Of a DNA stretch of 64,000 nt, positions 51,422 through 61,300 are shown one piece after another. How positions within the stretch are numbered: position 1 is the first letter of the stretch; every line of letters begins with the position of its first letter. This DNA is from Fibrobacterota bacterium (lineage in GTDB: Bacteria; Fibrobacterota; Fibrobacteria; UBA11236): contig JAQBPO010000006.1 in the NCBI GenBank assembly GCA_028287465.1, positions 1-64,000 of the forward strand, in the 5' to 3' direction. The position numbers and the translations under genes were made by a program. Under the pieces are notes generated by a model. It was not told the origin of the DNA. It made no database searches and saw only the letters and a program-made list of their open reading frames with translations.

Positions 51422-51754
51422 CTAGATTCGACCCTTCTTCGCCCCGCGGAGCAATGAATTGATCTGCTTGGGATTCAGTTCGTTCACGTCCTTCTTCTTC
51501 TTGGGAGCGCATTCCTCGCACAAGGGAACGTACTCGTTGGAAACGGAAACGGCGCCTTCGGCGCGGCCGGTTTCCATGATGGAGAACTTCAGGCAGGGAC
51601 GGATTTTCTTGCAGCGGTAGCAAGCGACGGTCTCGGGCTTGATTTCGCCTTTGACGACCTTGTCCTTGAACTTGTCCTTCTTCTGGATATCGTAGGCCTT
51701 GGCGAGGCTCTGGTTTTTCCGGAGGAATCGAGCGTGGTTTTCGTCGTCTGCCAT
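51422..51754 (-). CDS. Small protein with two CxxC pairs (putative zinc ribbon)
   Basis: The ATG at 51754 is preceded by GAGGGA and gives 110 residues. Lys-rich N-terminal helices (RFLRKNQSLAKAYDIQKKDK) lead to CYRCKK and LCEEC, two CxxC pairs about 35 residues apart that could bind one zinc ion. The basic character suggests nucleic-acid or ribosome contact (inference). No family recognised. It converges with nrdR; the 83-base gap holds only a weak hairpin. Confidence 0.7.
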   Translation of the reverse strand: MADDENHARFLRKNQSLAKAYDIQKKDKFKDKVVKGEIKPETVACYRCKKIRPCLKFSIMETGRAEGAVSVSNEYVPLCEECAPKKKKDVNELNPKQINSLLRGAKKGRI

Positions 51755-51898
51755 AGTCCCTCTTGCCGTGCGGCTGTGGTTCAAGCCTGGTTGGATATAG
51801 GAAATTTTACCGGGACTGGCTAACGCGTACCCTCTGAGAACCGCGTTATCCAGGTCTTTAAGGGCAATGCAGGACGCCTCGTCCGCGTCCTTACGCTC

Positions 51899-52492
51899 CT
51901 AGAAAGGGACCGGCGGATTGACGTCCGGCCACTCGATCAAGTGAAAAGCGTGATGGGCCATGAACAAGCGTCCCAAGGGCGTGAGCCGATTGCGATCGAG
52001 ATGGAGGGAATGCTTTTCCCCCGGACCCTGACGGTGCTCGCCATAGAACCACTCCGCCTTGCTTTCCAGATCGATCAGGCTCACGCGCGGACCGGAAAGG
52101 TCCCGCATCTGCCGATTGAGGGCATGGCATCGTTCGCGCTCGGCCTCATCGACCAGGAAGCTGGAAACCGTGGACAACAGGCGGATTTTCGCCTGGGTCT
52201 TCTGCAGGATGAGGGTGACCACCCCACCGGCGATATGGGCGATTTCATCCGGCGTCCTTGCGGCCGCCAGGTCGGTATAGCCGAGACCCAGGACCACGAG
52301 TTCAGGCGCCTTGCCGATCACGTGCAAGGCCGTGTCCTTGGCGACGTCCTGCCAAATCGTGGTCTCGCCCCCGTAAACGGAGGTGGAAACGTCGGCGCGG
52401 GGATGATGCAGGAAGATGTGGTTGGAGAGGAGTTCGGCGAAACCGGAAGGTCCGGCCAGGATTCCATCGCCCCAAAAGATGATTTTCTTCAC
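51899..52492 (-). CDS. SGNH/GDSL-hydrolase-like protein lacking catalytic residues
   Basis: A 197-residue protein with a GTG start. The flavodoxin-like SGNH fold is suggested by an N-terminal KKIIFWGDGILAG (block I), VVLGLGYTDL (block III position) and DRNRLTPLG near the C-terminus (block V). The nucleophile of the usual GDS is Gly10, the Asn of GxND is replaced by Thr, and the block V His position reads Arg, so classical esterase activity is not expected. No signal peptide. It begins 22 bases after the CAU tRNA on the same strand and may share its transcript. A binding or scaffold role is possible. Confidence 0.65.
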   Translation of the reverse strand: MKKIIFWGDGILAGPSGFAELLSNHIFLHHPRADVSTSVYGGETTIWQDVAKDTALHVIGKAPELVVLGLGYTDLAAARTPDEIAHIAGGVVTLILQKTQAKIRLLSTVSSFLVDEAERERCHALNRQMRDLSGPRVSLIDLESKAEWFYGEHRQGPGEKHSLHLDRNRLTPLGRLFMAHHAFHLIEWPDVNPPVPF

Positions 52493-52514
52493 GGCTGCCG
52501 TCCGGGGGTTTAAG

Positions 52515-52588
52515 TGGGCCCACTCCGGCTTGAACGGAGGACCAAGCGATTATGAGTCGCGTGCTCTAACCAACTGAGCTATGGGCCC
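52515..52588 (-). tRNA. tRNA with CAU anticodon (Met, or Ile2 if lysidine-modified)
   Basis: On the minus strand the acceptor GGGCCCA pairs with TGGGCCC, the D-arm is GCTCAGTTGGTTAGAGC, the anticodon loop is CTCATAA (CAT), and the T-arm is CTCCGTTCAAGCCGGAG. CCA is not encoded, unlike tRNA-Pro. The first acceptor pair is Watson-Crick, so it is not an initiator. A TATAAC element lies 14 bases upstream. Confidence 0.9.
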
Positions 52589-52769
52589 TAGTCCCTGAAA
52601 GTTATAAAAAAGGCTGAAAAATGAGCACAAAACCCGGCCATCTTACGTTATTTTTGTTCATTATGAAATTGGCGGGGCAGCGGGCAGGGAATGGGCTCGT
52701 GAACCAGTGGGCCATTTTTCCACGTCTCGTTTTCCACCTCACGACGTTAGCTCAAGCAAAAGGATGAAC

Positions 52770-53777
52770 ATGAACATGACCAAGGTGACGCTTTGCGCCG
52801 GTCTCAGCCTGGCTTTCCTCCTCACCGGCTGTCGGTCACGCCAGGAAGCTTCCGGGGATAAGTACCGCAAGGCCGGCGACCCCCTGCATGCCCTGATGCA
52901 GTATGAAGAGGCCCTTAAGCGCGGCAAGCTCTCCAAGGAGTTCTGGCAGAACTACACCACCGTCAACATCGCCGCGATGGACATGCGCGCCAAGGAAGAT
53001 CCTACCGCGGAATTCCTGGACATCCTCAAGGATACGGTCGCAAGCCTGCTCACCCAGCACCCCGACCCCACCAACCAGGCCAACTTCGCCGCGGCCCTGC
53101 AGCGGATCGCCACGGCCCGCATCAAGCTGGGCACTCCGGAATCCATGGAAGGCGGTTTCCGCTTCCTCCAGGCCGCGGAAAAGGCCGGCGCCCCGGGCGG
53201 TTCCGCCGCCGCCAAGCAGCAGATCGTCGCGACCCAGCTCAAGGCCATCGAGAGCGACTTCAAGGAAGCGGCCACCAATCCTACGGCCGGCATCGTCGCC
53301 GATTACAAGCTGAACAAGCTGGCCCTGATGATCGGCGGGGAAACCCCGGAAATGTCGGCCCTCTGGTCCAAGGTCCGCAAGCTGAACCTGAACACCTACC
53401 TCATGTACGATAACGATGACGTGGCGCAGGAACTGGGCGAACGCCCGGATGCCCGCATCAACAAGTACGGCATCCTGCTCGGAATCGTGAAGTACGAACC
53501 CGGTTCCGCCGCCACCAAGATCCAGGTCAAGGCCTGGAACGGCTCTTCCGGACCCATCAAGTACGTCGGCGACAATTTCACCCTGGTGGACTCGGAAGGC
53601 AAGGAATACAAGCCCAGCGCCAAAATCGGCGGCTTCGCCAAGACGGATAAGGACATGATCGGCAAGACCGAAGAGTCCAAGACCGGCGGCCTGACCTTCA
53701 ACCATCCGGCCGGCACCAAGCCCGCCTATCTCGAGTTCAAGTCGACCTCGGGCGTAACCCGCAAGTACCTGCCCTGA
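52770..53777 (+). CDS. Lipoprotein of unknown function
   Basis: About 335 residues from the ATG at 52770 (AAGGA five bases upstream; ATGs at 52764 and 52776 are alternatives). The signal ends in the lipobox LTGC (LAFLLTGCRSRQ). The first half is helical and TPR-like (KYRKAGDPLHALMQYEEALK); the second half (about 220-335) is beta-rich with a telokin/DUF4352-like feel (ITKIQVKAWNGSSGPIK-type strands, here AATKIQVKAWNGSSGPIKY, and NFTLVDSEGKEYKP). It should be anchored to an envelope membrane. A strong terminator follows. No further assignment. Confidence 0.75.
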   Translation: MNMTKVTLCAGLSLAFLLTGCRSRQEASGDKYRKAGDPLHALMQYEEALKRGKLSKEFWQNYTTVNIAAMDMRAKEDPTAEFLDILKDTVASLLTQHPDPTNQANFAAALQRIATARIKLGTPESMEGGFRFLQAAEKAGAPGGSAAAKQQIVATQLKAIESDFKEAATNPTAGIVADYKLNKLALMIGGETPEMSALWSKVRKLNLNTYLMYDNDDVAQELGERPDARINKYGILLGIVKYEPGSAATKIQVKAWNGSSGPIKYVGDNFTLVDSEGKEYKPSAKIGGFAKTDKDMIGKTEESKTGGLTFNHPAGTKPAYLEFKSTSGVTRKYLP

Positions 53778-53852
53778 CCCATCGGGGGCGGCCCCGATGA
53801 AGGAGCATTTGGCACCTGGCCTCGGCCGGGTCCGATGGATGGAAAGTATGAA

Positions 53853-53880
53853 GCGACCGGATCCCCTCCGGTCGCTTTTC
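53853..53880 (+). terminator. Rho-independent terminator after the lipoprotein gene
   Basis: GCGACCGGA and TCCGGTCGC form a perfect 9-bp stem with a 5-base loop, followed by TTTTC and more T residues. It lies 76 bases after the stop. Confidence 0.85.
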
Positions 53881-53933
53881 TTTTAAGATCCCTTTTGATT
53901 ACCCGGTCGCCACCCATTCGGGGTTGCGTCGGC

Positions 53934-56900
53934 CTACCTCGAAATCACAAGGATGTTCCGCTTGGAACTTAGAGTCCGATACCCAGGCCTGGAATCCTTC
54001 TCCAGTCCGCCTTGACGAGCGGTGACCTGGTAGAAATACACTCCGTTGGCCTGGGAGTTGCCCCATGCATCCCGACCGTCCCAGCCGGTTTCCCCGGAAC
54101 GGGCTTTTTCCAGGATCTTGACCAAGCGGCCGCTCTGGTTGAAGACCCTTATCTCGAACTCGACGCGCTCCACGGACGCGGTTGGATCGGCGAAGTCCAC
54201 GGAGCGGGCGGGAAGCACGGTCGAGAAGAAGAAGGTGGTGCCGCTGCGCTTCATGGGATTGGGCGCATTATGGGCGGAAACCGTGTTCAGGGAACTGTCC
54301 ATGGTCAGGTCCATGCGCAAAGTGCGCTGGGAGACGTTCCCGTACCCATCGCTGGCCGATACCTTGAGGAGGCGGGGACCCGGCGGAATGGCGGAAGCCT
54401 CCAGGGGGAACCGGTAGATCTTGCGATTGAGCTCATCGACGCCGGCATGGGGATGGAAGGCGTCCATCACCCCGGGGATCTCCAACATGGTGCCCTCATC
54501 GGGCCCGATCGAGGTGAGGACCCCGCCCGTGGAATCCTCGACCTGGATCTCCAGGCAATAGGGCAACGATAGTTTCACCCGCTCGGGGAAATCAATCCCG
54601 CCGGTCTCCTTCTTCTCGCATCCGGTGATGAGGATGCGCGGTCCCTTCCCGTCCAGGTCCTTGGCGCAGGCGCCGTCGGAAACGCCCTGGATGAGAAGTC
54701 CGCTCTTGGCCGCCATGCCTTCCCGCTCCTCGGAGGCGTCCCAGGCGAAGGCGGTGATGCGGGCGTTGGTGTCCCCGAAGGAGATTTGCTTGGGGATGAA
54801 GTATTCGGCGGTGAATCGGTGGTCCTTGTACGGGAATGTCCGTTCGAACAGGATATTGCCGCGGCTCTCGGCGAATTGGGTATCCATAAGCGCGCCTTTA
54901 AAGGGCGGCGGCCAGGATTTCCGGGAAGATTGCGCCAGGATTTTCAGGTTCACGAAACCGGAACCGCTCCCGCCTTCGACCTTGCCTTCGATGACGCTGC
55001 AGTCGAGGGCCATAAGGGTATCCGGGGTACGCGAAAAGACGACGCCCAACTGAGGTTTGCGGGCCAACAGCACGGGCTCGCCCAACAGATTGTAACGCGA
55101 ATCGTTATGATTGTATTCTTCGTAGTCATTGCTGTTCTTGGCCTCCCTTAATGCATCCCCGATCGTAGAGGAGGTCCCTAGGTCGGCCGAACCGACCGTC
55201 GCTGAAGGAGGAAACGCCCGCTTGAAGAACGAGATTGCCAGGTCGCGATTGGGCACCGGATAGGATTCCCGGGTCGCCGAAACCGCCGCGATGGCCCCCC
55301 GGTCCCTGGCCATGACCAGGCGGTCGCTCATGCCGTCCTGCTTGAGGCTCTCGAAACGCCCCACCGTGCAAGCGAAGGAGCAGATGAGCGGATATCGGCC
55401 CTTATTGTCTATCCGCGCGATCGCATCATTGGTCTGGAGGAGGACTTCGTCCGCCCATTGGCTGTTCGAGCCATGGCCGACATAGGTCACCGCCAGGCTA
55501 CCCTGGTTGATCAGGGAAAGCAGGTCCAGGTTGGCCTCCGGTTTGTGGAAGGCGGGGTTATGCGGGTAGTCCAGCAGGTAGACGTTATCCGCCATGACTC
55601 CGGGTTCGTTACGGAGGATGGCTTGGGCGATTTTGTCCGTATAGGTCGTATGCCCCGTACTGATACCGTCCAGATTGTTCGTCAGGCCGAACTGGGTGCC
55701 GTCGTCGGCCGCGAAGGTCATGCGGCCCCGCCACGCCCCGGCCTTGGCCGGGTCCTCGTATTCGGCCACCTTGGCGAGGTAGTCACGGGCCTCTTGAGGG
55801 GACCGCGCCGGTAACCTGCCGATGGACAATTCCATGATGGCGTTATCCTTCACTTCCTCTCCGGGATCGAGAAGGCCGTAGAAGTCGTCCGAGGCCAGAC
55901 CCACACCATCCCCGCCCTCGGTCAGGAATTCGTACGGAGGGATATGGTTCGGGGGAGGATTCCGCATTTGCGAGGCGGCGATATTGCGGTAGTCGAAATT
56001 GCCGCTCCCCAACAGGAGCACGTATTTGAGGGGATTGCCGCCCGCGCCCTTTCCGCCCCAGGACAGGTAGGCCCAGCGCAGGAAATCCCGGATGGCCGGG
56101 GGCGACATCCTACCGCCGGAGAACTGGCGGTAGATATCCTCGGCGAAGGCCACTTCGGTCCTGACGCGGAGGGCACGCTTGGGGTCGTTCCGGTAATTCT
56201 TGAGCGCGGCGGCCTGGTCCGCGAGGGCGCGCGGCGCGATGATCAGGTATTCCGGTTCCCTGCCATCGCCGGTTTCCAGATTTCGCAGGCCTTTGCCGCC
56301 GGCCGAAGGCGTTTCCGGCTCCAGGGCGCCCTGGGCCAGGACCGAGGCGGTGCGGTATACCAGGTACCGCGTGCCCATACCCGTTGAATCTTCCGCGCCC
56401 AGGCTGTCCGTGAAGCTCCCCTCGGCGTCCAACACCATTTTCCGGATGGCGGCGCCATTCTCCACGCGAAGGCAAATGGCCCCCTGCCCGTTCTCAACCT
56501 TGTACGAAGCCATCCTCCCGTAGACCTCGGGAAAGATCCATAAGGGCGCCGAAGCGAGCGAGAGGTGGCGGCGGTACGCTACGGTATATCCCTCGAAGCG
56601 CCGATCTCCCCCGCCCCACCGGACCGAATCGATGCGCAGGCGCCGGTCGGAAGGCAGGGGCGCCGTCGTAACGTACCAGCTACCCCGGCCATCGGCCCGG
56701 CCGATAGGCTCCATGCGGCCCGAAGAGCCCGCCAGGCGGATCCGGAAATCGTCGTCGGTGCGGTTGGGATACGCGTCCATGCCGATGAAAAGGGAATCCC
56801 CGGGCGCGCCCAAGGCATCCTTCAGGAAATCGGTCTCGGGATCGGAGATTTGCCCGGCGCTCAACATAATTGGCCTGGCGCCCTGGGAGCAGGTCCCGCT

Positions 56901-58175
56901 CCAAAGCCAGAACCAAAGGAAACCCGTGGCGGAATCCGTCGTCTCGCGCTCACAGGCCAGAGTCATCGCTTCCCTTTCCGCCCGCAGGTAGTGGTAGGCG
57001 GAGGTGAGACGGGGCGGGACGGGAGCCGGTCCCGGAGTCGCCGGGGACGGGGATTCCAGTCGCTTCCCCGGAGCCCCACCGGATGCGGAGTAATCCAGGT
57101 AATAGAAATTCTCGAAGGAATAGGGATCGGTGCTGAAGCGCCATCGGATGGGACCGGCATCCGCCGGCAACCGCTTCCAGATGCCCGTGCCATGGCCATA
57201 GAAGTAAAGGGTGTCCCCGTCGTCGAAAATGTTGTTCGCGCTGCGTTCCCGGATTTCCACGGGGATTTCCGCCAGGGTGCCGGAAACCGCGTCCGGCCCC
57301 ACCGCGCGGGCCAGGGTATCCTGGGGCCCCGCGAACAATCGCAGGTTCCCGAGCCGGACCCCGTTAATGCCGGGAGCGATCCGGACCGCATCCGAGAATG
57401 CGAGTCCATAGACTTTGTCCTCATCCATGTTGCCCGGCGTCTTGTCGCCGATGCGGATGCGGATGAGATTTTCACCCAGCATCGGGGCGGAGGAACCGGC
57501 GGCACCGCCTCGCTTAGGCGATTTCCGCATGGATGCGGCGCTTCCGGTTCCTCCCAGATAAGCCCCTCCCACCGGATTCGCCACCTCGGCGCGGAAGGAT
57601 CCTTGCAAGCCTTCGCTGGAGGGCCGGGGGGCAGCGTCCGGAAAACCCACCGTAACGCGGAGGCGCTTCAACAAGGTCAGGGTCATCCCCGCTTCCGACC
57701 AGAGGGCGAGGGGAACCTTGACATTGCGCACGCGCGCGCCCCTCAGGAAACGGACTGGTCCTACCTGGGCCTCAAGGACCGCGGCCTTGGCGAACAGGTC
57801 TTCGTCCCGGCGGTATTCCAGGCGATCGGGCGAGAGCGGGACGGGCACGGGTCCAATCCCCTCCGGCACCTTACGGGTTTCGGATTCAAGGATTTCCACG
57901 GTCAGGCGGGGCTCGGCCGCGCCGCTCAATACATTGAAGGAAAAGACGGGAAGGTCGGGAGCTCCAGGCGCGGAACCGTTGCAGTCTCCACAGGTCACGC
58001 GCATCCGGGCAAGCGCTGGGCCTTCCGGTTGGCCCAAGGGAACCAAGGATGCGGCCGGAGTGATGATTTCCATCCGCAGCAAGCCGGGCCCGTCTTCCAA
58101 TACGCGTTGCATCCCCGCCTGGGCCAAGGCGGACAGGCAGAAGACCAAGGTTGCGATACATCCGTAGCGGTTCAT
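53934..58175 (-). CDS. PorU/gingipain-like C25 family peptidase, copy 2
   Basis: A 1413-residue secreted protein with signal peptide (IATLVFCLSALAQAG). The C25 domain (about 660-1010) has the catalytic dyad His901 in TYVGHGSNSQW and Cys936 in FACTVGRFES, 35 residues apart as in gingipains, plus the family strand LLLGSGNFDYRNI. The long N-terminal part is beta-rich, as in PorU, the T9SS sortase that removes C-terminal signals and attaches cargo to anionic LPS. The end (FNQSGRLVKILEK, DGRDAWGNSQANGVYFYQV) is a FlgD/T9SS-like domain. No clear ribosome-binding site. It lies 221 bases after its paralogue. Sortase versus general protease cannot be decided. Confidence 0.85.
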   Translation of the reverse strand: MNRYGCIATLVFCLSALAQAGMQRVLEDGPGLLRMEIITPAASLVPLGQPEGPALARMRVTCGDCNGSAPGAPDLPVFSFNVLSGAAEPRLTVEILESETRKVPEGIGPVPVPLSPDRLEYRRDEDLFAKAAVLEAQVGPVRFLRGARVRNVKVPLALWSEAGMTLTLLKRLRVTVGFPDAAPRPSSEGLQGSFRAEVANPVGGAYLGGTGSAASMRKSPKRGGAAGSSAPMLGENLIRIRIGDKTPGNMDEDKVYGLAFSDAVRIAPGINGVRLGNLRLFAGPQDTLARAVGPDAVSGTLAEIPVEIRERSANNIFDDGDTLYFYGHGTGIWKRLPADAGPIRWRFSTDPYSFENFYYLDYSASGGAPGKRLESPSPATPGPAPVPPRLTSAYHYLRAEREAMTLACERETTDSATGFLWFWLWSGTCSQGARPIMLSAGQISDPETDFLKDALGAPGDSLFIGMDAYPNRTDDDFRIRLAGSSGRMEPIGRADGRGSWYVTTAPLPSDRRLRIDSVRWGGGDRRFEGYTVAYRRHLSLASAPLWIFPEVYGRMASYKVENGQGAICLRVENGAAIRKMVLDAEGSFTDSLGAEDSTGMGTRYLVYRTASVLAQGALEPETPSAGGKGLRNLETGDGREPEYLIIAPRALADQAAALKNYRNDPKRALRVRTEVAFAEDIYRQFSGGRMSPPAIRDFLRWAYLSWGGKGAGGNPLKYVLLLGSGNFDYRNIAASQMRNPPPNHIPPYEFLTEGGDGVGLASDDFYGLLDPGEEVKDNAIMELSIGRLPARSPQEARDYLAKVAEYEDPAKAGAWRGRMTFAADDGTQFGLTNNLDGISTGHTTYTDKIAQAILRNEPGVMADNVYLLDYPHNPAFHKPEANLDLLSLINQGSLAVTYVGHGSNSQWADEVLLQTNDAIARIDNKGRYPLICSFACTVGRFESLKQDGMSDRLVMARDRGAIAAVSATRESYPVPNRDLAISFFKRAFPPSATVGSADLGTSSTIGDALREAKNSNDYEEYNHNDSRYNLLGEPVLLARKPQLGVVFSRTPDTLMALDCSVIEGKVEGGSGSGFVNLKILAQSSRKSWPPPFKGALMDTQFAESRGNILFERTFPYKDHRFTAEYFIPKQISFGDTNARITAFAWDASEEREGMAAKSGLLIQGVSDGACAKDLDGKGPRILITGCEKKETGGIDFPERVKLSLPYCLEIQVEDSTGGVLTSIGPDEGTMLEIPGVMDAFHPHAGVDELNRKIYRFPLEASAIPPGPRLLKVSASDGYGNVSQRTLRMDLTMDSSLNTVSAHNAPNPMKRSGTTFFFSTVLPARSVDFADPTASVERVEFEIRVFNQSGRLVKILEKARSGETGWDGRDAWGNSQANGVYFYQVTARQGGLEKDSRPGYRTLSSKRNILVISR

Positions 58176-58396
58176 CGTTTTTTTTCGGCGCGTTCAGAAG
58201 ATGAATACCAAGGTGCGGGCGCAAGGTCACGTGCGGATTACCCCCCGAGAGCGGTTTATTTCCGGTTCGGGCTTTTTGAGGGACGTGACGAAGGCATGAA
58301 GGGAAGGATCGCCACCTACGGTAACGGCGGCAACCGAGGCAAGGGCCCTTACGGCGGGACTGGAAGGTCGAGGTTTGGCCGCGGGGGAACCGCGGA

Positions 58397-61300
58397 TCAG
58401 CGGGAGATGATGAGGGTGTTCCGCTTGGAACTAATCGTGCGGTAATCCGGTTTCGCGCCCGCGTCCAATTGGAGCTGGCGCGCGGTCACCTTGTAGAAGT
58501 ATACACCGTTTGCCAAGAGGTTCCCGAAATGGTCGCGTCCGTCCCAGGAGGTGGAACCGGAGGCGGCCTTCTCGAAGACGCGCACCAGGTTGCCGCTCTG
58601 GTTGAATACCTTCACCTCGAATTCCAGCCGGTCCTTGCCCGCATTGGGATCCCCGAATTCGAGATCGGCCGAGGGGATGATGGTCGAGAAATAGAAGGTG
58701 GTCCCGTTCCGCTTCATCGGGTTGGGTACGTTGCGGGCGAGCACGGTATTGAGGGAGCTGTCCACGGTCAGGTCCATCTGCACCTGGCGCAGGCTGAAGT
58801 TCCCGAACCCGTCGCGGGCGGATACCTTAAGGAGGTGCGAGCCGGGCCGGACGGTTTTCTTGTCCAGGGAGAACTGGTAGGATTTCTTGTAGAGTTCGTC
58901 GATGCCGGGCTGGGGATGGAAGGGATCCATGACTCCCGGGATTTCCACCGTGGTGCCCTCGTCCGGGCCCGCGGCCGAAAGGACCCCTCCCAGGGAATCC
59001 TCCACCAGGATCTGCAGGCAATACGGAAGCGAAAGCTTGACCCGGTCCGGGAAGTCCAATTCCCCGGTCTCCTTCTTCTCGCAGCCGGTGATGCGGATGC
59101 GCGGGCCCTTGCCGTCCGGATCGCTGGCGCAGGCGCTTTGGGAAGTGCCCTCGATCCTGAGACCCTGCTTCGCCGTGGTTCCTTCCATCTCCACGGAGTC
59201 GTCCCAGGCGAAGACCAGCACCTGGGCGTTGGTATCGTTGAAGGAGATCTGCTTGGGGATGAAATAATCCGTGGAAAAGGCCCGGTCCTTGTACGGAAAG
59301 GTGCGTTCGAAAAGGATGTTCCCGCGCTTCTCCACTTCCTGGGCGGTCATGCCGGAGCCCAGGTTGTAGACCTTCCGGGTCGAGCCGGCCACTATCTTGA
59401 CGTTGACCTTGCCGGTCCCGGAGCCGCCCTCGATCCGTCCCTTGATGAAATCGCAATCCAGGGCCTTGATGGTGTCCATCACCTGGGTCAAGGCGATGCC
59501 CAGCTGGGGCTTGCGCAGCAGGAGAACGGGTTCACCGAGCAATTGGTACTTGAGATCGTTCAGGTTGTCGATATTGGTCGCGCTGCCGTTCTTGGCCTCG
59601 CGCAAGGCCTCGCCGGCCGCGACCACGAGATTGGAGGAGTCCGGCGGGAAGGCCAAGGCGTAGAAGGCGTTGGCCAGGGCGATGTTGGGAGCGGGAAAGG
59701 ATTCCCGGGTCGCGGAGATGGCGCCGATGGCCCCGATGGACTTCTGCTTCACGAATTGTTCGCTCATGCCCTCGCTCGTCAGGCTTTCGAAACGGCCCAC
59801 CGTGCACGAAAAGGCGTTCACCATGGGCGTTCGGCCTTCGTTGCGCATCCGCGAGATCGCGTCGTTGGTCTGCAGCAACACCTCGTCCGCCCACTGGTTG
59901 GACGCGCCGTGCCCCACGTAGTTGATCATCAGGGCGCCGCGGTTGATGAAGGTCAGCAGGTCCTGGGCCGCTTCCGGCTTGTGGTACGCCGAATTCAGGG
60001 GATAGTCCAGGAGGTAAACCTTGTCCACGGTGGTGCCCTTCTCGTTGCCCGAGATCAGCCTGCCCATATCGTCCGAATCCGTGGTATGCCCGCGCGAAAT
60101 GGGATCGATGTCCCCGGGGGCCCCGCGCTGGATATTATCGTCCGCGGCCATCACCACCCGGCTGCGCCACTCTCCGCCCAGGGCGGGGTTCTCATAGTCG
60201 GCGATCTTTTTCAGGTAGTCCGCCGCTTCCTGGGCGGTCTGCACGGGAATGCGGCCCAAGGCCACATCCAGCATCCCGCCGGTATACCCGAAGTCCCCCG
60301 CGTCCAGCATGGCGTAGAAATCGTCCGAAGCCACCTCCTCGCGTCCCCCGTCCACGATGAATTCATAGGGCGGGATCAGGTTGGGGGGGGCGTTCTTGAG
60401 CAGGTTGGCTTTGATGTCGCGGTAGTCGTAATTCCCGTCCCCGAAGAAGGCCACGTACTTGAGGGTATAGGGCGTGGCGCTTCCTCCCCAACCGTTATAG
60501 GCGTACCGCAGGAAATCCCGGATTGCCGTGGGAGACATGCGACCGCCCGAATATTGCCGGTAGATATCCTCGACCGTAACCACTTCGGTCCGCACCCGGA
60601 GGGCGCGCGCTTTGGCATTCCGGTAGTCGCGCAGGGCGAGGGCCTGTTGCAAGAGGGGGCGTGCCGTTACGATGAGGTATTCCGGATTGGTGCCGTCCCC
60701 GGTCCCCAGGTTCCGCAAGGCCGTCCCGGTGGCGGGAAGCCCATCCGCCGCCAGATTGTCGGCGGCGAGGGGCGCCGGCTTACGGTATAGGTAGTATTTG
60801 GCGTCGGCGCCCTGGGGAAGGCTGTCCGTGAAGATGCCCTGGGCGTCCAAGGTCATCATGCGCGTGGCGACTCCATCCTCGATGCGCAGGCACCGGATCC
60901 CCTCCCCGCCCTTGACCTGATAGGAAACGGCCTTGCCGTTCGCGGGAGGGAAAATCCATAAAGGCTCCCCGTTGAAAACGTGGTTTCGCCGGTAACATAC
61001 GGTATACCCTTCGAAGCGCATCTCGCGGCCGCGCCAGGCCAGGTTGTCCAACTGGAAGGCCGGCGGGGTCTTCAGGGGACCGGCCCAGACGTACCAGGTC
61101 CCGGGTGATCCCGTATTGCGATAGAGGGCGAGCGAGTCCCCGTTCCCGCCGTAGAAGGGGGTGAAGACGCTGTCCGAATGGGAAGCATAGGTGTAGAGGC
61201 CCAGGAAAAGGGAATCGTCCGCGCCTGTCTGGACCAGGTCGGGCAGGGTCGCGGTCTCCTCCGAGAACAGATTCGATCTCGTCAGGGTGACTTCCGTATC

